The notes under the pieces: model-generated
Told to the model about the DNA's origin: nothing
Seen by the model: the letters and a program-made list of their open reading frames with translations, nothing else
Databases searched by the model: none
Part shown: positions 1 through 10,355 of the stretch, in pieces
Position numbering within the stretch: the first letter of the stretch is position 1
Layout: every line of letters starts with the position of its first letter
Made by a program: the position numbers and the translations under genes
DNA from: Dictyophora rubrovolvata
Lineage: Eukaryota > Basidiomycota > Agaricomycetes > Phallales > Phallaceae
Direction: 5' to 3'
NCBI GenBank assembly: GCA_029959195.1
Contig: CP114126.1
Coordinates: forward strand, 124,001 to 188,000
Length of the DNA: 64,000 nucleotides

Positions 1-190
1 GTTTTGCGTTGCTTGAGCCTTTCGCTGCCATGCTCGGAGGTGGCGACTTGGTTGTATTAAGTTTATTACGTAATCACACGCCCAGCTTCTTTCGTCTCGC
101 TGTTTTTTCTTTTCTTTCTCTCCTCTGTTTCTTTTGCCGAGCACCCCGGTGGGAAGGGAGGCCAAGCGGAAAAAGCTTGCAAATATTCGA

Positions 191-1289
191 ATGCAAGCGA
201 CTTGTAGAAACCAGTACTTGCGACGATTATGTTCTCAAAAACGGATTCCGAAGCCTGGATTCCAAAATCATCGATGCGTGCACCAACTTCGACAATTGCC
301 ATATGATATTGAACAAGGACTTGGTGACTTTTTGACTCCAAAAGGTTTAAGACTCATCGCTGTAGACTTTCAGCAAGGTCTGTTGACGCGCCTAAACGAG
401 CAACTAAGAGGTCGGGTTTGTCCTTTTTTTGCAAAGGAGTGAAAATGTGAAACCTGAACTTGATTTTAGGGACAGATTTAGCTACCAAAAGTGTTGTAGA
501 TGCGGTCATTGCTACCGCATCAGATCCAAAAGCGGTCCTCGCATTTAATTACGCGAGTCAAGCACTAAATAACAGTTTTTTCTTGGAATGTTTGGTATGT
601 TTATTACAAGCTAAGTAAGGTCAAACCTTTCACTGATCATAATCCGGTAGCAACCCCCGCCTCCAGTTCCTTCAACTGTTGAAGATAATCTAAGTATGCA
701 CCTGCACAATGCCATTAATCTCAACTTCCATGACTTGAATCATTTCAAATCTACCTTTTCGGCTGCCGCTCTTGGAATGATAAATTCGGGCTGGGTCTGG
801 TTAGTCGCCGACGAAAAAAGAAACTTAGAGGTCGTGGCAACATTCGGTGCCGGGACTTTATTGGTTCGATCAAGATCTCACATGAAGTCTGGGACTCTCC
901 CAATAGTCGGAGAATCCATTTATTCTCGATATGAGGGTAATTCACCCCGACCTGCCCGGCCCATAAGTCGAGCTCCTCCCAGCTATGCGCCGCAGTCCAC
1001 AGCTTCTCCCCAGACTGATTCCTTACCAAATGTCTACAATCGAGCACCGACTACCATCAGTAGTCAAGCAGAAGCTCTTGCAGCTGGATTATCCTTGTCC
1101 GGGAATCATTTCGAGGGGATTGGTGATGTCTTAACGCCTTTATTATGTGTTTCTGTTCAGGAGCACGCATGGGTTGGCACTGGATATGGTGTATGGGGAA
1201 AAGAAGAGTATCTAAAACGATTTTGGTCAGTAGTCAACTGGCAAACTGTCTCCCAGATATTCGAACGCATACCGCGATTAAATATCTAG
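191..1289 (+). CDS. RSM26: Mitochondrial small-subunit ribosomal protein mS42/mS43 (Rsm26-like, Fe/Mn-SOD fold)
   Basis: Exons 191-410, 470-594 and 651-1289 join to 327 residues. An Fe/Mn superoxide dismutase-like N-terminal helix pair (LPYDIEQGLGDFLTP, then AVDFQQGLLTRLNEQLRG) is followed by the C-terminal SOD alpha/beta domain (GMINSGWVWLV, later QEHAWVGTGYGVWGKEEYLKRFW). Only part of the metal-ligand signature survives, and a Pro/Ser-rich insert of about 50 residues splits the C-terminal domain. This pattern is known for fungal mitoribosomal SOD-like proteins, which are structural in the 37S subunit rather than enzymes. The N-terminus is basic and could be a mitochondrial presequence. The start is uncertain: an in-frame ATG at 134 would add 19 residues. 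A true MnSOD is the alternative, made unlikely by the insert and lost ligands. Confidence 0.85.
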
Positions 1290-1398
1290 TTAGAAATATA
1301 ATATAACATCCATATCCATATCAATGTAATTATACACAGTTTTGCTGTATAGTCTGATTTTCGGCTGTTCGGAATTAGCCGTCCGTCCTGGGCCCATT

Positions 1399-1447
1399 AC
1401 GCGTACACAGGCTCTTTCAGAAGCGACCACCGTTATACTAGACGCGT
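1399..1447. promoter_or_regulatory. Pair of ACGCGT boxes upstream of the proteasome alpha-6 gene
   Basis: Two perfect ACGCGT hexamers lie at 1399-1404 and 1442-1447, 72-77 and 29-34 bp before the alpha-6 ATG, in the 186 bp between mS42 and that gene. ACGCGT is the MBF (MCB) box of fungal G1/S promoters. Function here is inferred from sequence and spacing only. A single hexamer is expected roughly every 4 kb by chance. Confidence 0.35.
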
Positions 1448-1475
1448 CACCCTAGAGCTCATATCCTCTGTCATT

Positions 1476-2601
1476 ATGGTTTGTTTCGTTTTCCCACTTC
1501 CTGACAAAATAACATATTACCATATTACTTTCTAATAGTTCAGAAACACTTACGATTCCGACAATACTGTATTCTCTCCACAAGGTCGTCTGCACCAGGT
1601 TGAATATGCGCTAGAAGCCGTAAAACAAGGCTCAGCAGCTGTGGGTTTACGATCCAAAACTCATGCAGTCTTGCTTGCTTTGAAGGTGTGATTATTCTTG
1701 CTACTGGTATACTTTTACAGCCTTCTTATTCCACCTGCTTTTTAAGCGTTCGACTGGAGAATTGGCATCCTACCAACAAAAGATGTTCCGTATAGACGAT
1801 CATGTTGGAATTGCTATTGCGGGTTTAACATCAGATGCACGAGTTCTAAGGTGATATCAAGGTCATAAAATGTCTCTCAATCATATTCTCAACTGGTCTA
1901 TAGTAATTTCATGCGACAACAAGCAATGGCCTCACGGATGACTTTCAATAGACCTATCCCTGTGAACAGACTTGTAAATTCGATAGCTGATAGTAAGCTT
2001 CAGTCCATAGCTTTCTTGACCTGAGCGTACTTACGGCCACCTTTGTAAGAGGCGCAAATAAATACCCAAGAATATGGACGTCGTCCTTACGGTGTCGGCT
2101 TCCTCGTCATCGGTACTGATCACGTCGGTCCGCATCTGTACGAATTCTCTCCTTCTGGAGCATCCTATGAATATTTTGCGGTATCTATTGGCGCAAGAAG
2201 TCAAAGCGCCAAGACATATTTGGAAAAACATTTCAAAGAGTTTGCGGATTGTACGTATTATTTTATCTTGTATAATTGACGTTATTGAAAACGAAGAAAT
2301 AGGTAATCTTGAAGATCTCATCAAGCATGGTTTGCATTCCCTGCGGGAAACACTGCAGCAGGATAAAGAGTTGACCATCAATAACACCTCGATTGGCATT
2401 ATCGGTGCGGCCGGTACGCATGAGAAGAGCGGCATTGATGGATCCTTCCGGATTTTGGAAGGCGAGTCTATCGATGTTTACTTGAAGAGTATGGTACCAA
2501 AAGATACCGGTGCGGCTGCTACTACCCAGACTTCGGAACCTACCGCTGCACCTACTGCCGGCGGAAATCCAGGAGACGAAGATGTACAGATGGGAGAGTA
2601 G
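1476..2601 (+). CDS. PRE5: 20S proteasome subunit alpha-6 (Pre5/PSMA1)
   Basis: Exons 1476-1478 (ATG only), 1539-1685, 1747-1850, 1904-1992, 2050-2250 and 2303-2601 give 280 residues, the usual length. The N-terminus [18 protein letters not shown] and the following [19 protein letters not shown] are the alpha-type signature closest to PSMA1. Later GRRPYGVG and [14 protein letters not shown] are conserved. Alpha subunits form the outer gated rings of the 20S core and lack the catalytic threonine. The Ala/Thr-rich acidic tail after about residue 250 is variable in the family. The first intron directly follows the start codon, so the initiator exon holds only Met. It lies in tandem with mS42, 186 bp upstream. 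Confidence 0.96.
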
Positions 2602-2668
2602 TGATTTATTTTTCTCTTCAACATTAACCTCGAAATATATATTACAAAAAATTCAAACATAAATGGAA

Positions 2669-4288
2669 TTAATGGGGGTGATTGTGTTGAGATTTGGTGA
2701 CAGCATCACGCCATAATTTTGCTACGGCTCCTGGCCGTCGAAGGCTCGTCATGACAGCGATCATAAAGGTTAGCAAAGCCACACTCCCGGCTTGATGTGC
2801 TGCAGCAATTGGGACCGGGACTAGGTGTAAGAGGGTTGATATGCCCAAAAGAACTTGGATATTTGCCACCACAAAAGAGCCCAAGACTAGCCTGCGTGTT
2901 GCTAGTGATAAAGCGGTTTTCATCGATGGCCTCAGGGTACTGAAGTACAGTCCTGCGGAAGATAAATATGTTGTTATAGCCTTATTCAGTAGGTTTCCAG
3001 TTAGGACACAAATGATAATCTCAGAGTCACAGCGCGCTCACCAAAAGACGATGGTCGAACTGAACAGTTGTAGGGTTTTCAAAGATATTTCGCCACCAAA
3101 TATCCGATTTATCAGGGTTAAATGCATATGCTGGTGAAAACAATTCATCCATAGGGGGGACAAGGCTGCCTCCCATCGTTGGGAATTCGTTGTAAACCAA
3201 GCCGGCATCAAGACCGGCCACGAAGGCACCTATGAATATTGGTGTGGTTACGTTAATATATATATAACGCGCAGCAACGGCCTACCGGAAAGAGCTGTGA
3301 GCCCTACGAGGCCAGTAACCAACCAAGCCTTTCTTTTGAACCTCTTTGGAACAGGATTCTTCAAAAAATTCTGTAGAGCACTGCCAGAAAGACCGTTCCA
3401 AATTCCAGATCGAGAAAATCTCCAGTCCTTTAGGACAGAAAGACCTAATCCAAGCATTCCAGCGTATAAGACAAGAGCGGCACCGAGGTGTAAAGCAAGG
3501 CGATAGTGAGAAACTCGCGGTACAGCCCCCGGTTTGTCTAATATAGAATCTTCAAGACCCGATTTAACCATGTGCCACCCTATAAATCCTTGGACACCAA
3601 TTAGAGCTGCAAGGCCTCCTAGCTTTACAGGCAGTGTTGGTGTTAAACGCTTCGATGCGGCATAGTAAACGTATGGTATAACGAAGGCAATGCCAATTAA
3701 ACGACCTAAAACTCTATGACTATATTCCATGTAAAAGATTTTCTTGAATTCGTCCAAATTCATTCGATGGTTCAAACTATTTATGGTCGTGTTAAATGAA
3801 TAGCAAAATATCAAACAAAAATCATACAGTTTAAACTCGGGTGTAGCTTTGTATTTATCGAATTCGATTTGCCAATCATCTTGACTTAAAGGGGGCAAAA
3901 TTCCTGTGATTGGTTTCCATTCGGTTATGCTGAGGCCCGACTCTGTAAGACGAGTTACTCCTCCAACGACAATGATGCCATAAACGAGGGTAGATGACGC
4001 AAGAAGCCAGTATCCAACCGAAGGAGAAGACAATACCGGTAATGAATGTGCAGATGAATATGTCGCATTAGGACTGAAGAATTTGGAAAATTTGATTTTT
4101 GACGGAGTAGCGTTCACGAAGTTGAGCTGTGTAGTAGAGTACAACGTACGTCGACTAGTAAATTGAAGTGCATTCTGAAAGAAAAATGATGTTGAATTTA
4201 TTGGAAGTCTTGCAACATTTGAGTTTTGAAGTGTTCTTTTCAGTGATGTGTGAAGGTGGTGTAAGATTGAGCCCGGGAAAGAGCGCAT
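2669..4288 (-). CDS. COX15: Heme A synthase COX15
   Basis: Exons (minus) 4288-3828, 3776-3286, 3229-3042 and 2980-2669 give 483 residues. Cox15 oxidises heme O to heme A in the mitochondrial inner membrane for cytochrome c oxidase. Visible are a basic N-terminal presequence, a first membrane helix leading to [19 protein letters not shown], the motif [21 protein letters not shown] with haem-ligand type histidines, a second half with [16 protein letters not shown], and the late HAAHQAG-like [12 protein letters not shown]. The intron at 3777-3827 is 51 nt, a multiple of three and free of in-frame stops, so its retention would add 17 residues inside a conserved loop. The gene is head-to-head with a BolA gene, 13 bp between first ATGs. 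Confidence 0.96.
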
Positions 4289-4301
4289 AGCTACTAGAAG
4301 C

Positions 4302-4779
4302 TTGCCAAGAAGCGCCCGACCTCCTTCGCAAATGTCCTCAACATTCCGACTTTTGAGACGACAATATGAACGGCCAATTCTGGCGTTGACAAGATCTTAT
4401 ACACAACCAACAAACTCGTCTCCAGCTTCCGGAACGGCGCAGATATATGACAGATTGAAAAACAAGTTCACACCCTCTCAGCTCGACGTGCAGGATATTT
4501 CAGGTCGTTTATAAGAACTTAATGGGCTGGTTATTCTGGTATTCTTAACGCACATTTACTTTTAGGAGGCTGTGGCGATTTTTATGCCATAGTCATAGAA
4601 AGTCCAATGTTTAAGGGTTTAACAACCTTGAAACAGCATAAGATGGTCCAGGAAGAATTAAAGGATATTATTAAGAATATTCATGGTATACAAGTAAGGA
4701 TCCTAACATCTTTGCTAACTCCTCTCAACCCAAGCTGACATCCAGAAAAACAATACAGTTAAAAACCACGCAGAGTTAG
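4302..4779 (+). CDS. Mitochondrial BolA-like Fe-S assembly factor
   Basis: Exons 4302-4503, 4566-4693 and probably 4735-4779 give 124 residues; ATG 4332 would give 114. An arginine-rich, Ser/Thr-rich N-terminus resembles a mitochondrial presequence. The BolA fold follows: RLKNKFTPSQLDVQDISG, then GGCGDFYAIVIESPMFKG, LKQHKMVQEELKDIIKNIHGIQ. Mitochondrial BolA proteins act with monothiol glutaredoxin or Nfu late in 4Fe-4S cluster transfer. The final 41-nt intron (4694-4734, GTAAGG donor, GCTAAC branch) is optional by frame: unspliced reading stops at 4738 and also gives 124 residues with another tail. Bol1 versus Bol3 subtype cannot be settled here. Confidence 0.88.
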
Positions 4780-4799
4780 ACATTGGTTACCATTAACTT

Positions 4800-5921
4800 T
4801 CATGTAGTCTCCATCTTCCGGATCAGACGATACAAAAATATACCTTCGCGCTTGTACTCTTCGCGGCGGGGATCATCTGTAATCTGGGTAACCGGATAAA
4901 AGTTATCGTTCCGTAAGAACAATACGTTGCTGCTGCATACCTCTTCCCATCGGAATTCTTTCTTTAGCAACGCGAAAAAAATTTTGTCTGCCTTTAAGAC
5001 AGATAATCGTCAAACAAAGATTCTGATAAAGTTAATCAAATCTCATACTCTACGCCTTTTCTTATAACAAAACAAAACCTCCGTCTTCTTTGAAGTTGTT
5101 AGAGCACAAAGCGTGCGAACCAATAGTGGAAACGAAGGCTCGAAGTATACGCAATCAGCAGCCAGGACTAAATCAGGCGGGGCGGGTATGGTTGGTGGTA
5201 GTGGACATGCCCTGTAGGGGGTGGACAACTTGTCAAGGTACATCAAATCACCGGTTTATCCGCATATAACATCTACCAATCGAGTTCCTCGACTTTGACA
5301 TTGTCGCTGAAATTGTTTAATTCAACATTAGACCGCATCAAGCCTAATAGCTGTCTTGTTGGAAAGTTGACATTATAGTATGTTAAAAGAAATGCGGTGA
5401 GCACGAAAACACAAGACAGACACACTTTTGATCTGTGATCCACACATTTTTTGCCTGCATCAGGCCAGCGACAACACCGACAAGGCCGGTTCCACTACCC
5501 AATTCAATTACATCTAATCCTTGTAGTGACTTCTTGGTTGTTAAATAGTTTGCCAGAACCTGAATATATCTATCGCAGTCCAATTCAGAAACACGAAACC
5601 GAAGCACTCGTAGGTTTGAGAAAATTTACCAGCAGAGTTCAAGTATGACAAGGTGAACACATTAATCGGAATATTGAGGGATCATTGATCTCGACAACGC
5701 ACCAGACCAGCCGGCCACGCGATTCCACCACAGCCGGGAGCTGCATTGATACTGAGCTTCAGTTGAAAAGACGGGCAATCGGGGAGACGCGACGAAATAT
5801 CGAGTGTCGTAACTCGTGGTACAATTGTCGGAGGCTGCTTCGGCGCAAGCGAGTCTTCGTCATCGTCGTGTTTATTTCCCAGATAAGGCTCTAAAACAAT
5901 CTCTGCACCGCTGTCGTCCAT
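4800..5921 (-). CDS. METTL21/EFM6-type protein lysine methyltransferase
   Basis: Exons (minus) 5921-5703, 5559-5424, 5343-5277, 5211-5049, 4991-4941 and 4883-4800 give 239 residues. Motifs in order are GCGGIAWPAG ahead of the core, the SAM-binding motif I LDVIELGSGTGLVG, acidic ITDQ after beta-2, NVELNNFSD, VEELDW, the family hallmark PPDLVLAADCVYFEPSFP (DxxY-like), and a C-terminus DDPRREEYKREGIFLYRLIRK. These mark the METTL21 group, which includes human VCP-KMT and yeast Efm6 (eEF1A lysine methylation). Substrate cannot be told from sequence. The acidic segment after residue 15 is non-conserved. The intron after DQK is placed by frame and is the least certain. Its 3' end converges on the BolA gene. 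Confidence 0.87.
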
Positions 5922-6143
5922 TGCTATGGACTCGGATACTACGTATGATCAAGATAACCGTCACGCGCGTCACACAGCCTGGCCGGATCATGTAGTAGTC
6001 GTTAATCAGGCACTAATGCGACAGCGTTTAAGTTATTTCGTGACGACCACCAGCATTAATTTATTGACGATTACAGGACATAATATCGCCACACTCTTTT
6101 TTATTCCTGACGAAACCAACCCGTTATTTTATTTTCGACTAAT

Positions 6144-6970
6144 ATGACCACCACCGTCGTTTTCACTCCATCTGGCCTCATTAGGCCTATTCGTACGACG
6201 TCCCTCGAGATATTTGATCTCAAGTTTTTGATCGATGGGGACATTCTGGCTTGGTCTAACTTGTTATCCTCCGAAGGTCCGTCTGTGTTGGCCACCGGTT
6301 CTCCAGTTGTCTGGAGCCCAGACGGATGCAGTGTGCCACTGTTGAAACCAGGTAGATGTTCGGTTTTGTTTAATAAGGAGACTGGCATTGATCTTGTCTC
6401 TCTTTAGCAGTTCCAAAATCATATAAGCCTCCCCGAACAGATGCCCAAATTCTCCTCTCGTTCGCCGAGGAGACCTTGAAAGAGGACGCACTCAAGGATT
6501 GGGAACCTTTCGCTCGTAACGGCCCAGGTCGAGAGAGTCAATATCCAGCAACGACAGAGTCTCCACCAGTTGTTTTGGAAAAAGAAACGTCAACTTTGTC
6601 CCTCCACAGCTTTTCAAACACGCCTATTTTCGTTGCGTCTCCCGTCAGCGCAACCTCCCTTTATAGCAAACTCTCGGACGAGGGAACGCGACTATCTACT
6701 CCAGTTGACTGGAAGCCTTATCATCTTCCAGACCCATTATACGACCGCAGACCTCGACATGAAAACTTGCCAAAGTCGTTGGATGACTGCCTCGTCTCTC
6801 AGGGCGATACAGCTAAAGCTCGTCGGAAACGCAGGAAACGAGCTTTCGAGATATCTGGAGATTTATTCATAGGCCGAAATAAGCAGTTAATCTTTCAGAA
6901 AGCGCACAGCTCGCTCCCTTCCGAGTTGGATCGGGAGGGTTCGATCTATCTACCCGGGTTCCGAACGTAA
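6144..6970 (+). CDS. Unrecognised 256-residue protein
   Basis: Exons 6144-6351 and 6408-6970 join in frame (256 residues). The first 70 residues look folded: TTTVVFTPSGLIRPIRTT, then FDLKFLIDGDILAWSNL and SPVVWSPDGCSVP. The middle has an acidic helix-like stretch (TDAQILLSFAEETLKEDALKDWEPF). The rest is Ser/Thr/Pro-rich and ends with a basic cluster AKARRKRRKRAFEISGDL that could be a nuclear signal. I do not recognise a family and see no catalytic motif or membrane segment. It lies 222 bp from the divergent methyltransferase gene and 214 bp before TAD1. That it is a real gene rests on a good intron and a long open frame with a sensible composition. Confidence 0.65.
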
Positions 6971-7184
6971 AGTAACTAGGCTATACCCTGTGCTTGGGAG
7001 CAATAGGTGATTGTAACAGCAGATGACTCTGATGCAATCAGACTACAGGTATCTATTCTAGCTTTAATGTGATGTATTATTTATGTTGTTATATCGTATA
7101 TCTATATATTTAGCCAGTTGCGCATTCGTATTGGGCGTCAAACCTTGAGTCATCTTAAACTAGGCTACATATGGCTTTCTACTA

Positions 7185-8741
7185 ATGAGCTCGGATGACA
7201 TTGTGAAAGAAACCCTAAATATCTACTCTTCTCTAAGATTCCAACCTGCCAATGTTAACCAATACAATATCCTCGCCTCAATTGCGCTCAGACTCGACCA
7301 CGTGCCACAAATAGATCTCAGCATCGTCAAGGTGATATCTGTAGCGACTGGTGCGAAATGTCTTCCAGAATCACGTCTGTCCTTTTCTGGGGACACCATA
7401 CACGATTCACATGCTGAGATACTTGCAAGGCGCGGTTTTATCCGGTGGTTATTGGAGGAAGTAAGAAGATCAGCTGCCTTTGAGTCTCATACTGCCAAGC
7501 CTGGATGTGCCCCAAGCTTGTGGATTGAACGCGACGACGAAGGACACAAATGGCATTTTAAAAAAGGGGTAACTTTACACCTATACATCTCGACTTTACC
7601 TTGTCCGTAGGTTCTGCCTTATGTTATTTGGCTTTTGGTGACGTCTTTCAAAACGTAGGCGGGGACGCATCAACACGTACATTATCCCTTCTTCCTCAAG
7701 ATCCGGAAGTTGCTGCTCTTAAAAACACCCGACAAAAGGGTGAAAATGAATACACAATTCGGTCTCTCAATGCTAGTAATAACACGGTTTTCACACGAGG
7801 CAGAGAAAATTACTCTTTACTCGGTGTTTTACGTACAAAACCAGGACGAGCAGATTCTGAGCCGTCTTTCTCCATGTCATGTAGTGACAAGATCGCAAGA
7901 TGGTCGATCTTAGGAATACAAGGTGCTCTCCTCACCACGCTTTTCGATCCCATTTACGTTGATGAAATTATCATCGGGGGCGTTGACGAAGAATATCAGG
8001 TTATAGTGCGAGAAGACTGTCATCGTGCATTTTGGAAAAGGATTGACCATATATGTCTCAAAGGTGAATCAACACCTCTCAGCGTTCCCATCTTTTCTTA
8101 TATTTGGTAGATGTCCCACCTCTTTTCAAATTACACGCTCCAGCTATAACGTTTACTGCACTCGCCTTTCCATTCTCGCGGACTTCGCTGGAGAACAGAC
8201 TTGGATCGCAATCATCCTGCAATTCCTCAAATGAATGTAAACGAAATGCTTCTTTTACGATGAGTTCTGATCTAATTGGCGACCATGCGATATGCTATAG
8301 GTCTCTGTTGGATTTCAGACTCAAACAGGCGTCCAAATTTCGAGGTTCTCATTAATGGACTTCGACGTGGTGTGGATGACAAACAGAGGTTGAAGTCCAA
8401 GCTTCGGTATGAACAAATAACTTGAATCTGGCATAAACAGCTCTTAACAAGGAAACCTCCCAGACCTTTGCTGTCAAAGATATCTTTATTCACACTTTAT
8501 CAAGGGGCCATTGTCGATTTAAACTTTCCTCCGCTGTCGTAAGTTTTACGAGTCCTTTACTTTATTTCTTGACATGATAATTTCCTGCTTTTCTTATAAC
8601 AGGCGTCAAACGACATATTATGAAGCAAAATTAAATGCAGCTGCCTACCAAGAAGCCAAAGAAGCTCTCAGGAAAGACAATGGTCCATTTGCAGGATGGA
8701 TAGTTAGTGGAAAAAAATGGGAAAATTTTACGGTTCATTGA
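7185..8741 (+). CDS. TAD1: tRNA-specific adenosine deaminase (Tad1/ADAT1)
   Basis: Exons 7185-7602, 7659-8063, 8111-8236, 8301-8406, 8464-8538 and 8603-8741 give 422 residues. Tad1 converts A37 to inosine in the anticodon loop of tRNA-Ala. The deaminase zinc site is visible: HAE in [12 protein letters not shown] (His ligand and catalytic Glu), then LPCGDAST (first Cys), then [11 protein letters not shown] (second Cys). The ADAR-type A_deamin domain continues with [24 protein letters not shown] and [16 protein letters not shown], ending in [10 protein letters not shown]. The TGT-CGG join at the first Cys comes from a GTCCGT donor. Length is normal for fungi. Nothing looks broken once the 64-nt intron 8237-8300 is recognised. 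Confidence 0.95.
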
Positions 8742-8742
8742 T

Positions 8743-9116
8743 ATGGATTTTTTGTACGAATTCCCGAATGAAGCATAGAACTTTTTCAGAACGAGTTTGC
8801 CGCAGGCCATATTACCCCTTGATCAGCACCACATCTTCCGCACATATTAAATAGCTTGCGCCCGGCGCAGTCATTATGTACAACCACAGGGTGCACTTCA
8901 CTTCATTCAGAGTAACGCGGCCAAAGGATCAATGCTTTATTCCTTCTAGCCATTGCTTGTGAGCTTTTGGGCACGAATTATGGGGCGAAGAGTATCGAAT
9001 GTCGTGTGGGTGACAATGGCGTATCATTGGCTGGAGCACTATTGGACACGATTGGAATTCCGCTGGATGAGCGTCTAATTGGGACCCAAACACCTCCCGC
9101 TCCCGCCGACAGTTAG
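8743..9116 (+). CDS. Coding-like segment, probable small gene, exon structure unresolved
   Basis: The clearest part reads HYVQPQGALHFIQ, a 39-nt intron (8912-8950), then IACELLGTNYGAKSIECRV and SLAGALLDTIGIPLDERLIG, with a stop at 9116. Codon composition and the continuous sense of both exons look like real protein. An upstream piece starting at ATG 8743 reads MDF, intron, then SLPQAILPLDQHHIFRTY, but a TAA separates it from the later part and I find no good donor to remove it. So the 5' end is unknown. I recognise no family. It sits between the TAD1 stop (8741) and the ATP7 start (9124), only 7 bp before the latter. It could be a small gene or a decayed one. Confidence 0.45.
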
Positions 9117-9123
9117 ATAGACA

Positions 9124-9847
9124 ATGGCCTCTAAAGCAGCGGCCAAAGCGCTTGTATGTTCCCTACTCAATCTTCATTGGCACTTCATACACACTAATAC
9201 TTTCATGACAGGACTTTGCCCGTATTTATTCCAGCCTTGGCCTTTCTAAAGGTTAGTCTTTCGTCGTCGTCTCTGTTCCGAACCCTCGAGCTAAAATTTC
9301 CTCATATTCTACGAATAAGAAACCATCACATCTCTGCAGGCTTTTAGAAAGCGCAATTCAGATGCACTAATCCAAAATGCGTCACTCAAATCCCAGCCAA
9401 CCTCAGTCGATTTTGCGCACTACCGTTCCATTCTGCGTAACCATGCAGTCGTCGACGAGCTTGAGAAACGGTTTTCAACATTCAAGCCCATCACGTATGA
9501 CGCCGATGCTCACGTAAAGGCTATTGAATCATTTGAAGTCAAAGCCGTGGCTACAGCGGAGGAGACGACCGTTCGGATCAACGAGGAGCTCAAGGAACTG
9601 CAAGAGACTCTCAATAACATTGAGCAAGCTAGATCATTCGACGACCTTACTGTTGAGGATGTTGGGGAGGCACATCCTCATTTGAGACAAACTGTTGACA
9701 CGATGATGAAGAAGGGCAAGTGGACTGTACCAGGTCAGTTTACGACTCTTCAGTCCAGAATCTTTGCTCATTCTACTTGTTATTTATTTTTTTTACGAAA
9801 AAATTTCAGGTTACAAGGAGAAATTCGGCGAGTTGGCACTCGCATAG
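9124..9847 (+). CDS. ATP7: Mitochondrial ATP synthase subunit d
   Basis: Exons 9124-9153, 9212-9251, 9320-9733 and 9810-9847 give 173 residues, typical for fungal Atp7. Subunit d is part of the peripheral stalk of the F1Fo ATP synthase and is mostly coiled coil. Visible are MASKAAAKALDFARIYSSLGL, the family stretch SQPTSVDFAHYRSILRN, then a long helical part (VKAIESFEVKAVATAEETTVRIN, ELKELQETLNNIEQARSFDDLT), DVGEAHPHLRQTVDTMMKKGKW and the end PGYKEKFGELALA. The protein needs no cleaved presequence. The start codon is unambiguous. Confidence 0.95.
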
Positions 9848-10355
9848 GCATCGTAGACAATCGTATAATAAGCAAAAGAAAAATCTCGAAGATTTTTTCC
9901 CGTCGTTCGTCATGCGCTGAAAGCCGTGTTTGTACGCATGTGAAAAAAAAACCTACGAGGTTTGCGAAATCAAACGCCTGATGCGAATAATTTGCCTCAC
10001 CTAACTTGATTACACCAACTAAGAGAAGAAAAAGGTAAAAAGTAAGGATAGGGAAATGTGGAGCCTGAGAGCAGGAATGGGCGGACTAAATACCTAAGAG
10101 ATTCCATGTTGTAAATTGGTACAAGGTAAGCGAGATGATAGAGGAAGAAAGAAAAAGAAAATCGCGCAAGAGGGATAGGCGAGAAAATGAAAATGGGTAA
10201 GGGAATAATAAAAAATGAGTAAAAGGGCGTAGAAGCTTCTGAGAAAGTGAAGAACCTAAGATGGTAGAAGGTAGTAGTACTTTCATTGATAACTAAAAGG
10301 AGAAGACTAATCCCTCTTGGCGATTAAAGAACAAGAAAAAATAAAACCCATTTTC
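9848..10355. other. Intergenic region, convergent 3' ends of ATP7 and bZIP gene
   Basis: 508 bp between two convergent stops. It is A-rich on the plus strand (runs such as GAAAGAAAAAGAAAATCG) and holds AATAAA-like elements near 10205 and 10340, consistent with polyadenylation on either strand. I see no gene, RNA or repeat structure. Confidence 0.6.

Noticed and set aside
5926-6147. Open frame between the methyltransferase and the unknown gene
   Set aside because: It is 73 residues with no recognisable sequence and lies in the shared promoter.
7146-7152. TGAGTCA 33-39 bp before TAD1
   Set aside because: No TATA box alongside and no known general-control link for Tad1; about eight such heptamers are expected by chance in the window.
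8237-8328. Apparent 28-nt micro-intron or frameshift in TAD1
   Set aside because: A normal 64-nt intron (8237-8300, GTAAAC donor) restores frame and gives [19 protein letters not shown].
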